Source of the DNA: Verrucomicrobiota bacterium
GTDB taxonomy: Bacteria > Verrucomicrobiota > Verrucomicrobiia > Chthoniobacterales > Xiphinematobacteraceae
Reading direction: 5' to 3'
DNA length: 34,850 bases
NCBI GenBank assembly: GCA_023269545.1
Contig: JAHFTB010000029.1
Coordinates: 1 to 34,850, forward strand
Of the stretch, positions 1 through 7,878 are shown piece after piece. The notes beneath the pieces are model-generated. The model saw only the letters and a program-made list of their open reading frames with translations, ran no database searches and had not been told where the DNA came from. How positions within the stretch are numbered: position 1 is the stretch's first letter; each line of letters opens with the position of its first letter. The position numbers and the translations under genes were made by a program.

Positions 1-1
1 G

Positions 2-115
2 CTGCAAATCACAAAAAAAGAAAAAGATCTTAAATGGGTGAGTTTAAAATGTATGCGAAAAATCTCCGGATGGGATCATGATTTCTTAGATCAGGTTATT
101 ATGGCTCGTTTTTAA
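2..115 (+). CDS. C-terminal end of an unidentified protein (5' end outside window)
   Basis: Reading frame 2 is open from the window edge to a TAA at 113-115 and encodes about 37 residues ending in DQVIMARF. The peptide is mixed and charged, with a plausible globular composition, but 37 codons without a stop can occur by chance. No family is recognised. It would converge on the ankyrin gene that ends at 188. The sequence between them (116-187) is pyrimidine-rich and shows no clear hairpin. Confidence 0.3.
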   Translation: MQITKKEKDLKWVSLKCMRKISGWDHDFLDQVIMARF

Positions 116-187
116 TGAGGCAGCCCTGCCCTTCCCCCCTTTGCTTTTTAAAAAATGACTCGGTTAGGATGTAACACGGACAAATGA

Positions 188-1051
188 TTATTCATTATTA
201 GTCAAATAGTATTCGGATATATAGTCATTAACATTTTTATTTTGAGAATCTCGGATCTCATGATTGCCTCCGGCTCCGATGAGGTTAATTAGGGCGGGGT
301 AATTTCCAGCTTTTGCAGCTAAGTGGGCTGGCGTCATTTTATGGATGATATCCTGAGCATTCACGATCTTTGCACTTTCCCTATTATTATTTAACAGTTT
401 AAAAATGATATACGCTGCCAGATTTTTAGGTATATTTTCACGGGTGGGGAGACTTTTATTAAAAACCAAGTGGAGGGCGGTCTTCCCTTCCAAATCCACA
501 TAATTTCTATTGATTCCATTTGCAATCAGAATCCCTATCACTTCCTTTGCGGGAATCTTGCCCAGGCGATCGGGAATCCAACTATCAGGCCGGTTGATAA
601 TGGAGATAATAGCTACGGAAAATAGATTATTGCGACTATGAGTTCCCAAATATAAGGCGCGTTCCACATCAATTTTTGGCTTTTTCAAAGCATCAAGACA
701 TTGCTTCAACAGTTCAAAATTTTCAGAGGTATTTTTATCATCTAAAGTTTCCACCGATTTCAACAACTTTTTAGCTGTGTCTACTACCGCCTGTCTAGTA
801 TCAGCTTCAGACGTCGCCTGTACCCCGTGAAGGATGGGTTTAAAAATATCCTTATGCTTGTCATGATTGGATGCTAAGGGAGAGAGAGGGGAGGGGGTTA
901 CGCAAAATGGATGTCTTTTCTCCTCATTTGCAGGAGGACTGCTTCCTTCATCCTTTCTGAGATCTTTTTGACAAATTTCGGAGAAACTCGAGATTTTGCC
1001 TTCATTTCGTACTGGAATCACCGAAGCTAAGATATTTGTAATATTCATCAT
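188..1051 (-). CDS. Ankyrin-repeat protein, possible secreted effector
   Basis: This 287-aa protein has a Ser/Pro/Lys-rich, probably disordered N-terminal third (residues 1-80). An alpha-helical middle follows, then ankyrin-like repeats in the C-terminal half. The repeat signatures are GKTALHLVF near residue 185 and MTPAHLAAKAGNYPALINLI near 240-260, each followed by the usual G-G/N-x-x-x-R-D turn. Ankyrin repeats are protein-binding modules, and in bacteria they are common in proteins injected into eukaryotic hosts. No signal peptide or membrane segment is visible. Translation could start at either of two adjacent ATG codons. The surrounding DNA is AT-rich compared with nadE next door. The ankyrin call is well supported; export to a host is inference only. 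Confidence 0.75.
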   Translation of the reverse strand: MMNITNILASVIPVRNEGKISSFSEICQKDLRKDEGSSPPANEEKRHPFCVTPSPLSPLASNHDKHKDIFKPILHGVQATSEADTRQAVVDTAKKLLKSVETLDDKNTSENFELLKQCLDALKKPKIDVERALYLGTHSRNNLFSVAIISIINRPDSWIPDRLGKIPAKEVIGILIANGINRNYVDLEGKTALHLVFNKSLPTRENIPKNLAAYIIFKLLNNNRESAKIVNAQDIIHKMTPAHLAAKAGNYPALINLIGAGGNHEIRDSQNKNVNDYISEYYLTNNE

Positions 1052-1181
1052 CCAAATAGGTTACAATGAAATTTATATTTCTCAACCTCAGCGGACATTT
1101 TTGAATTAACAATGCATCAAAAAAAATTACTGACATCTCAAATGCAACGGGATGCTAGCTCATTCATCACTCCCACAACTT

Positions 1182-2810
1182 TTACGCCAAAAATTTTTGT
1201 GCGATGGGGATGCGGCGGCCCATCCCAAACGCTCGACCGGTGACTTTAATTCCGGGAGCGGCTTGTTTGCGTTTGTACTCATTATTGCCTACTTTGCGAA
1301 GTATCCATTGGACCACTGCGGGGTCGAATCCGCGCTCTATGATAGCAGAAGAAGCAAAACGCTCTTCCACATACAGACGGAGAATCTCGTCCAATATTTC
1401 GTAGGGGGGCAATGTGTCTTGGTCTGTTTGGTTGGGCCGCAGTTCCGCGCTAGGAGGTTTTTCGATGGTGCTGGCGGGAATGATTTCGCGTGGGCGGTTG
1501 AGGTGCCTGGCAAGGTGATAAATGGCAGTTTTGGGGACGTCCGATATCACGGCTAATCCTCCGCACATGTCTCCATAAAGGGTGCAATAGCCCACGGCTA
1601 ATTCGCTTTTATTGCCGGTACTCAGGACGATACTGCCTCGCTTATTTGAGAGTGCCATCAATGTGACTCCACGAAGACGGGCTTGAAGATTCTCTTCCGT
1701 GGCATCCTCAGGGCGCCCCTCAAAAGAGGATGCGAGCTGTGTGCGCATCGCCTCAAAGGAGGGGGTAATGGGAATATTCAGACACTGGATTTCCAGGTTT
1801 TTAGCTAATTGCAAAGCGTCGGTGACGCTTCCTTCGGATGAATAGGGACCCGGCATGGTGACTCCCAGAACATTTTCCTTTCCGACAGCGGCTACGGCAA
1901 TGGCGGCGGTAACGGCGGAATCGATTCCCCCACTGAGACCAAGAACACAATCACGGAAACCACATTTTTTCATGTAGTCTCGCACTCCAAGTACGAGTGC
2001 TTGAAAAAGGTCTTCCCATTCATCGTGCGCGGGTTTTTCATCGCTCGTCCTGTTAGGAATTTTTTCCACTAATTCCAAATGCTCTCGAAATCCAGGGAGG
2101 GTCTGCCAACCGGAAGGGCTGATAGCGAGTGAATGGCCATCGAAGACGAGTTGGTCATTTCCACCAATGGCGTTGCAATAGAAGAAGGGAACCTTGTGTC
2201 GAATGGAAAGTTCCCGAATCATTCGGATTCGAATGCCTGCTTTGCCCATTTGAAAGGGCGAGCCACTGAGGTTGAAGATATATTCAGCGCCGGAGGACAC
2301 CAATTCCTTTACGGGATCTCTCTGATAGAGAGTTCGAGGCAAATAGTCTGACGTCCACAGATCTTCGCAAATCGTCACTCCGATCTTTCGTCCATTGAGG
2401 TCGAGGGGATGGATTTCCGAAGAAGGCTCAAAATAACGAGCCTCGTCAAAGACGTCGTATGTGGGCAAGAGTGACTTGTGTATGATCTGAGGCGACCGAC
2501 CGGAAATCAAGAGGGCTGCCGCATTGTGAAATGGTCGCCCGGTCATTCCCTCATGATTGTCCACATACCCGACCAAGAGGGCGGCATCTTGAATCTTGCT
2601 TTGAAGGTAGTGTAAAGCCTCTTTGTTGGAGCGGACAAAACCCGCCTCAAAAAGAAGATCGAGGGGAGGATAGCCACAAAGGGCTAGTTCGGGCGTCAAC
2701 ACGATTTCCGCCCCCCGATTGTTTAATTCACTATAAGCGGATACAATCTTTTCGGCATTCCCAACAAAATCCCCAATCGTACTATTAATCTGAGCAAATC
2801 CGACTTTCAT
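1182..2810 (-). CDS. nadE: Glutamine-dependent NAD+ synthetase
   Basis: This 542-aa two-domain enzyme catalyses the last step of NAD+ synthesis: deamido-NAD+ plus ATP and glutamine gives NAD+. The N-terminal half is a nitrilase-type glutaminase with the Glu-Lys-Cys triad visible at E41 (LTPELALCGYPP), K112 (IIHKSLLP) and C148 (TICEDLW). The C-terminal half is the ATP pyrophosphatase synthetase domain with SGGIDS at residues 293-298, STGNKSELAVGY, and a C-terminal GRAFGMGRRIP. The frame stays open to a GTG at 2858, but the family's usual N-terminus (MKVGFAQINSTIGDF) starts at the ATG at 2810, so I place the start there. No good Shine-Dalgarno is visible. The glutaminase domain means glutamine, not free ammonia, can be the nitrogen donor. 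Confidence 0.97.
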   Translation of the reverse strand: MKVGFAQINSTIGDFVGNAEKIVSAYSELNNRGAEIVLTPELALCGYPPLDLLFEAGFVRSNKEALHYLQSKIQDAALLVGYVDNHEGMTGRPFHNAAALLISGRSPQIIHKSLLPTYDVFDEARYFEPSSEIHPLDLNGRKIGVTICEDLWTSDYLPRTLYQRDPVKELVSSGAEYIFNLSGSPFQMGKAGIRIRMIRELSIRHKVPFFYCNAIGGNDQLVFDGHSLAISPSGWQTLPGFREHLELVEKIPNRTSDEKPAHDEWEDLFQALVLGVRDYMKKCGFRDCVLGLSGGIDSAVTAAIAVAAVGKENVLGVTMPGPYSSEGSVTDALQLAKNLEIQCLNIPITPSFEAMRTQLASSFEGRPEDATEENLQARLRGVTLMALSNKRGSIVLSTGNKSELAVGYCTLYGDMCGGLAVISDVPKTAIYHLARHLNRPREIIPASTIEKPPSAELRPNQTDQDTLPPYEILDEILRLYVEERFASSAIIERGFDPAVVQWILRKVGNNEYKRKQAAPGIKVTGRAFGMGRRIPIAQKFLA

Positions 2811-2888
2811 GTGGAAGAAATATTCTAATACATTTCCCACAACTTTCAACCGTATCACTCATCCGCCTGCAGATATTTTGCATCGAAT

Positions 2889-4160
2889 TTATCGAAACCA
2901 CTGCAGAAACTTTGAATCATCAGGATTGATTCCCTTATCCTGAGCCCACTGTCCCCCACCAGGCCCCCCGTTGGGAGTCACGAAACCACCAGGGTCTTTT
3001 TGATTAGGACGCCATCCGTCATATAATTTATCTTGTACGCTCTTCTCCATCCTATGCAGTAATTTTTCCGTGGTTTTCAGGTCCCGAGACTGTAGTTTTC
3101 TATTATGCCGCATCTCAACCTTCTGAAGATCCTGTGCTAGATCGTCGACGGCCAGTTTGCCGTCTTTCAGTTGTTGTTCTATGCCGTGCAAAGATGCTTC
3201 ATCATTTATTATGTTATTATACTTAGTCTCGAGTTTTTTGTAGTTTTGATTGAGGTGCTTCAAATCTTTCTTTGCATGGTTTTGTTGCGACCCTTGCCCT
3301 AACCGATTTATCTCTGTTTGCTTGAGATTTATCTGGCTCTGTAGCTTGCTCATCTCTTGTTTTAAATCAGGCACTGGATCCGTCTCACCCATATTCTCTT
3401 GAAGCTGATAGTAGGAAAAAAGATCGTAGTTTGTGACTAGTTGATCCCAAACTTTTTTTTGTGATTTGCTTATTTCCTCTATACTTTCCCTCTTTTTGTC
3501 CTGCGGAAGCTTAAATACCGTCAGGTCTTCTACACGCTTCAGAAGATTATCTACATTTTGAAGATTCTTTTGCACTTTTTCCATGTCTATTTTCGAAAAT
3601 AAATCTAGATTCTTGGTTTCCTCTTTGAAGATTTCTCGGGCATCACGAAGCAAGTTGTGTATTGTGCTTTGAACAACTTCTATGGTTTTAGTCACGTTGC
3701 CTTGGAACTCGGGAGTGGCCTGGTAGATGGGGTGGGGTGAGCTTATATAATCTTTCCCATTACGATATCCCCGCAAAGGTGTTTTCCCTGCACTTAGATC
3801 GAGGGAAGGAGGCACCCCTTTCTCTTGAGAAGCGAACATTTCCATAGATTTTCCTCGAAAGCCTCCAGATTCTTCTGGAATATGCAAATATTCCACAGAT
3901 TGTAATTCCGAAGATCCTGCAGGTCTCGGCACTCCTACAGCGCGCGCCTCGACACCTTTTGGCCCTACGAATAATGACGCAATCACACTAAATGCCTGCA
4001 TCGCTGTCAATTTATAATTGGCCGGCATCCTCTTCCCAGGTGTCGGAGCTAGCTGAATCCTATTTGGTTTGCTTGTATAAATATTGTTTTGCAGCTGATT
4101 CGCACTTCCGCCTCTTCCTATCTTTGTGTTCCCATTCATATAAAATATTCTATAATTCAT
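2889..4160 (-). CDS. Coiled-coil protein of unknown function, possibly exported
   Basis: No family is recognised for this 423-aa protein. Residues about 45-75 contain a hydrophobic stretch (LTAMQAFSVIASLFVG) followed by VEARA, which resembles a signal-peptide h-region and an A-x-A cleavage site. A start at M45 (4028) would make this a conventional signal peptide, and M8 (4139) is another possible start. Residues about 160-375 are long charged helices with heptad-like spacing, consistent with coiled coil. The C-terminus is Gly/Pro-rich and ends in an aromatic WFR. The gene is AT-rich and sits between nadE and the speA operon, which is read in the other direction. It belongs with the ankyrin gene as host-interaction or surface candidates, by inference only. 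Confidence 0.7.
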   Translation of the reverse strand: MNYRIFYMNGNTKIGRGGSANQLQNNIYTSKPNRIQLAPTPGKRMPANYKLTAMQAFSVIASLFVGPKGVEARAVGVPRPAGSSELQSVEYLHIPEESGGFRGKSMEMFASQEKGVPPSLDLSAGKTPLRGYRNGKDYISSPHPIYQATPEFQGNVTKTIEVVQSTIHNLLRDAREIFKEETKNLDLFSKIDMEKVQKNLQNVDNLLKRVEDLTVFKLPQDKKRESIEEISKSQKKVWDQLVTNYDLFSYYQLQENMGETDPVPDLKQEMSKLQSQINLKQTEINRLGQGSQQNHAKKDLKHLNQNYKKLETKYNNIINDEASLHGIEQQLKDGKLAVDDLAQDLQKVEMRHNRKLQSRDLKTTEKLLHRMEKSVQDKLYDGWRPNQKDPGGFVTPNGGPGGGQWAQDKGINPDDSKFLQWFR

Positions 4161-4487
4161 ATGACTTGGAGATTTATTATAAAAATTTAGTATCTAATAC
4201 TCATACAAATTAAGATGAGTCTCTATGCTGACTAAAAATCAGAAAATCCAAGCGGAAGCTCTAAATTACCAAAATGAGATGGCTCCGATTTTGAATCCAA
4301 GTGTGAGGGGAATGGGTAAAAACGGGTGGTGGCAAATATTTATTAAGAGAATTTTTTACGACCGGTCAGTAAAATGGATTGACGTGGGAGGGAGGGAGAG
4401 AAATCCTTCTGGGTTCAAAAATATTTTCACACTCTGATTGCAAAGCTGGGCAAGCTTTCGTAATGGAGCATTTCAAAATTTGTTCGA
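4161..4487. other. Intergenic region between divergent genes, upstream of speA
   Basis: These 327 bp separate the minus-strand coiled-coil gene from speA and must hold both promoters. A TTGACG hexamer lies at 4379-4384, but there is no convincing -10 box at 17-18 nt, so I do not call a promoter. A 70-codon ORF (4225-4437, plus) has no recognisable motif or ribosome-binding site and is not supported as a gene. An in-frame TAA at 4461 limits speA to the ATG at 4488. Confidence 0.4.
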
Positions 4488-6410
4488 ATGTGTAAGTTTG
4501 ACGCTCATGCCGCAATCGCCCTCTACAACGTGGACCGTTGGAGTGACGGATATTTTACAGTCAATTCTCGCGGCAATATCGCAGCGCTTCCCACGCGAAG
4601 TCTCGATCGCCAGATTGATTTGTATGAACTTGTTGAAGAAGCTCGCAACCGCGGGCTCAATTTCCCATTAGTCATTCGATTTCAAGATCTTTTACGCGAC
4701 CGGGTGGAAACCATTAATCGGTCTTTCGCCTCGGCCATTGAGGAATCCGGCTATCGAAATTCTTATCGTGGCGTCTTCCCCATCAAAGTAAACCAACTTC
4801 GGGAAGTCGTGGAAGAAATTTTAGATGCGGGGGCTCCTTTTCATCTGGGCGTGGAAGCGGGCAGCAAATCGGAGCTTATGGCGGCTCTCGCCATTCATGG
4901 GGACCCTGAAAGTCTCATCATATGCAATGGGTATAAGGACAGTGAATTTATTCGTACTGCCTTGCTTGGAAGGAAATTAGGCAAGCAGGTTATTTTAGTT
5001 ATCGAGAAGCTGGAGGAATTGTATCAAGTGCTTCATCTCTCGGAAAAAATGGGAGTGGAACCGCATATTGGAGTGCGCGTACGCCTTCAATCCAAGGGAG
5101 CGGGCAAATGGGCAACCAGTGGTGGGGCGAATGCGAAGTTCGGTCTTTCCACTTCGGATGTCATCACGGCTTGTGACATCTTAAAGCGAGCGGGAAAGCC
5201 TCAAGTATTAAAATTGGTACATTTTCACGTGGGCTCGCAGGTGCCCGATATTGGCACCATCAAACAAGCTGTACGCGAAGGCGCTCGTTTTTATGCCAAA
5301 CTTCAAAAAATGGGATTTGAGCTTGTTTATCTGGATGTCGGCGGTGGTTTGGGCGTGGACTATGATGGATCTAAGACCACTTTTGATAGCTCAACCAATT
5401 ATACATTAAATGAGTACGTCCGCGATATTGTGTATAATATTATCGAGGTGTGTGATTCCGAAGAGGTCCCGCATCCGATTATCGTCAGCGAAAGCGGACG
5501 AGCCACGGTGGCTCATCACTCCGTGCTCCTTGTGGAAGCCTTTGGTTCCATCGAAAAAAAATCGGAGACTGCCGTCCATGCCACTCCTGAGGATCCCAAG
5601 CTCGTGGAAGAGATTTTGGACATTCGCGACAATCTTTCCCGCAAAAATCGGTTGGAAAACCTTCACGATGCTCAACAGATCCGTGACCAAGCACAGGCTA
5701 TGTTTGATCTGGGACTTCTCGAGCTGCGTCCGAAAGCAAAGATCGAAATGGTTTACTGGGAAATTGCGGCATCCATTGTCGAAAATTTCCGCGGAATGCG
5801 CTACATTCCGGAAGAAGTAAAAGAAATGGAAACCACCTTAGGAGACCAGTTTATCTGTAATTTCTCTGTCTTCCAATCGCTTCTTGACCATTGGGCGCTC
5901 GGACAACTCTTTCCCGTACTTCCGATTCACAGACTCAATGAGCTTCCCGACCGAAATGGGACTTTGGTGGATATCACCTGTGATTCCGACGGGAAAGTGA
6001 GCAAGTTTATTGATCTGAACGATGTCAAAGAGACCTTACCCATGCATCGTTTCCGTCCTGGAGAGCCCTATTTTCTCGGGTTTTTTCTTGTGGGAGCCTA
6101 TCAAGACATCATGGGAGATTTGCACAATCTCTTTGGGCGGGTGAATGAAATCCATGTCTTTATGGACGAGGACGAAGAATCCGGATATTATATTGAAGAG
6201 ACACTCCCCGGCAGCACCATTGGCCAGGTACTCTCGTTAACTCAATGGGATATTAATGAATTGACACGACGCATGAAGACCCAGATTGACGCCGCAATCA
6301 AAAATGACAAATTGAAACCTAGCGAGGGTATGCGGCTCTTGAATCAATATGAGCGGAGCTTTTCCTCCTATACCTATCTCAAATTCGACAACGAAAATTC
6401 TCATACGTGA
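4488..6410 (+). CDS. speA: Biosynthetic arginine decarboxylase
   Basis: This is a 640-aa PLP enzyme of the alanine-racemase-fold (group IV) decarboxylases. It converts arginine to agmatine and CO2, the entry to putrescine and spermidine synthesis. The PLP lysine is K100 in GVFPIKVNQ. Further family signatures are HFHVGSQ, the glycine-rich phosphate loop LDVGGGLGVDYDGS, SESGRA, and near the C-terminus CDSDGK and FFLVGAYQDIMGDLHNLFG. The length is close to the E. coli enzyme (658 aa). The start is the only ATG after an in-frame TAA; a GGAG lies about 20 nt upstream, too far to be a normal ribosome-binding site. Its stop overlaps the GTG start of gcvT by four bases (GTGA), so it is the first gene of a speA-gcvTHP operon. 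Confidence 0.97.
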   Translation: MCKFDAHAAIALYNVDRWSDGYFTVNSRGNIAALPTRSLDRQIDLYELVEEARNRGLNFPLVIRFQDLLRDRVETINRSFASAIEESGYRNSYRGVFPIKVNQLREVVEEILDAGAPFHLGVEAGSKSELMAALAIHGDPESLIICNGYKDSEFIRTALLGRKLGKQVILVIEKLEELYQVLHLSEKMGVEPHIGVRVRLQSKGAGKWATSGGANAKFGLSTSDVITACDILKRAGKPQVLKLVHFHVGSQVPDIGTIKQAVREGARFYAKLQKMGFELVYLDVGGGLGVDYDGSKTTFDSSTNYTLNEYVRDIVYNIIEVCDSEEVPHPIIVSESGRATVAHHSVLLVEAFGSIEKKSETAVHATPEDPKLVEEILDIRDNLSRKNRLENLHDAQQIRDQAQAMFDLGLLELRPKAKIEMVYWEIAASIVENFRGMRYIPEEVKEMETTLGDQFICNFSVFQSLLDHWALGQLFPVLPIHRLNELPDRNGTLVDITCDSDGKVSKFIDLNDVKETLPMHRFRPGEPYFLGFFLVGAYQDIMGDLHNLFGRVNEIHVFMDEDEESGYYIEETLPGSTIGQVLSLTQWDINELTRRMKTQIDAAIKNDKLKPSEGMRLLNQYERSFSSYTYLKFDNENSHT

Positions 6411-7501
6411 CCGACGAAACTTCTCCTCCTCCGAGACAATCCCCTCTTCATAACCGTCACATCGCCGCCGGCGGACGGCTCATCGAATTCGCGGGATGGC
6501 AAATGCCCGTTCAATACCAGGGAATTCGCGAAGAACACCTTGCCGTACGCCAAAAAGCAGGCGTGTTTGATATTTCCCACATGGGCCAGCTGTTTGTCAG
6601 CGGGCCTCAAGCGCTCCAGCAACTCGATCGTCTTTTAACGAATCGGCTTTCGGCCCTTGCGGAAGGGGAAGGGCAGTACACCCTTTTATTGAATGAAACT
6701 GGGGGAATTATCGATGATCTCATTATTTATCGCACGAGCACGGAAGAATTTTTATTAGTGGTCAATGCCTCCAGAGTTTCCGAAGACGCTGATTGGATCA
6801 CGGGCCTCATGGCCCCTTCCGCCCTTCTTCGCAACGAAAGCGAGTCATTTGGCGGACTCGCCGTACAGGGTCCCCAAGCCCCCTCAGTATTCACTTCCGT
6901 TTTTGGCACACTGCCCCCCCCGCGAAACCGCATTCTTCTCCTTCCCTACGGAGGCACGGAAATTTTTGTTGCCGGGACCGGTTACACGGGGGAAGAAGGG
7001 TTTGAAGTTTTTTTCCCTACGGAACTTGCAGACACCCTTTGGGATGCTCTTGTTACCGCTGGCGCTCAACCCTGCGGACTCGGCGCACGGGACACCCTCC
7101 GTCTTGAGATGTGCTATCCACTCAATGGAGCGGATCTTTCTCGCGACCGAACCCCCTGGGAAGCAAATCTGGGCTTTTTCGTGGATATCACGAAAGAGGA
7201 TTTTGTGGGAAAAGCCGCACTCATTGCCCAAAAAGAAGCCGGTCCGAAATCCAAGCTTTGCGCCATTAAAGTTACCGAAAAATCTCCTCCGATCCGTTCG
7301 CATTATGCCATTCTTGCGAATGGCATACGAATCAGCGAAACCACTAGCGGCGCTCTTTCTCCCTCGCTCGGTTATGGCATTGCCATGGGTTACCTGCCTT
7401 TGGAATATTCCAAGCCTGGCAGCCCACTGGAGATAGAAGTCCGCCAACGAACTTATCCTGCTATCGTCAGCTCCAAACCCTTCTATAAAAAGTCCCAATG
7501 A
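6407..7501 (+). CDS. gcvT: Glycine cleavage system T protein (aminomethyltransferase)
   Basis: The T protein (364 aa) transfers the aminomethyl carbon from lipoylated GcvH to tetrahydrofolate, releasing ammonia and forming 5,10-methylene-THF. Family motifs appear in order: LIEFAGWQMPVQY, VFDISHMGQL, GYTGEEGFEVF and GLGARDTLRLEMCYPLNG, ending in the GcvT C-terminal barrel (SGALSPSLGYGIAMGYL). The start is a GTG inside the overlapping GTGA at the speA stop. No other start keeps the conserved N-terminal HxxxGG region with so short a leader. It overlaps gcvH by ATGA at 7498-7501, which suggests translational coupling through the operon. Confidence 0.97.
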   Translation: MTDETSPPPRQSPLHNRHIAAGGRLIEFAGWQMPVQYQGIREEHLAVRQKAGVFDISHMGQLFVSGPQALQQLDRLLTNRLSALAEGEGQYTLLLNETGGIIDDLIIYRTSTEEFLLVVNASRVSEDADWITGLMAPSALLRNESESFGGLAVQGPQAPSVFTSVFGTLPPPRNRILLLPYGGTEIFVAGTGYTGEEGFEVFFPTELADTLWDALVTAGAQPCGLGARDTLRLEMCYPLNGADLSRDRTPWEANLGFFVDITKEDFVGKAALIAQKEAGPKSKLCAIKVTEKSPPIRSHYAILANGIRISETTSGALSPSLGYGIAMGYLPLEYSKPGSPLEIEVRQRTYPAIVSSKPFYKKSQ

Positions 7502-7878
7502 ACATACCAGAAGATCGCAAGTATGCGGAAAGCCATGAATGGATCCTCATCCAAAATGATATTGGGACAGTAGGAATTTCAGATCATGCACAGGAGGAGC
7601 TGACCTCTATCGTTTTTGCCGAAGCCCCCAAGCCGGGCACCCAACTTTCAGCCAAACAGCCTGCTGCCATCGTAGAATCCGTAAAAGCTGCAAGTGACAT
7701 CTATTCTCCGGTTTCCGGAGAAGTAGTGGAAGCTAATCCCGCTTTGGAATCCGATCCTGGCCTTCTCAACACCGATCCCTATGGAGCAGGGTGGATTTAT
7801 AAAATCCGTCTCACAGCCCCTGCCGATTTAGAAAAACTTCTCTCTGCTTCGGAGTATCGCGATCAGCTCAGCCAATGA
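7498..7878 (+). CDS. gcvH: Glycine cleavage system H protein (lipoyl carrier)
   Basis: GcvH (126 aa) is the small lipoyl-bearing shuttle between the P, T and L proteins. The lipoylation site is K63 in the canonical [18 protein letters not shown]. The N-terminal SHEWI and the [10 protein letters not shown] segment are typical of the family, and the length matches E. coli GcvH. It overlaps gcvT upstream and gcvP downstream, each through an ATGA. No lipoate synthase, lipoyl transferase or dihydrolipoamide dehydrogenase is in this window, so these must be encoded elsewhere. Confidence 0.97.
   Translation: MNIPEDRKYAESHEWILIQNDIGTVGISDHAQEELTSIVFAEAPKPGTQLSAKQPAAIVESVKAASDIYSPVSGEVVEANPALESDPGLLNTDPYGAGWIYKIRLTAPADLEKLLSASEYRDQLSQ

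Noticed and set aside
1152-1556. 134-codon ORF antisense to nadE
   Set aside because: It is a shadow of the conserved nadE coding sequence.
2811-2858. Upstream GTG start for nadE
   Set aside because: The added residues do not belong to the nitrilase domain; the family N-terminus begins at 2810.
4225-4437. 70-codon ORF upstream of speA
   Set aside because: No motif, no ribosome-binding site and unremarkable composition; length is within chance for AT-rich sequence.
6884-7498. 204-codon ORF antisense to gcvT
   Set aside because: gcvT is a certain gene; the antisense frame merely reflects its codon usage.
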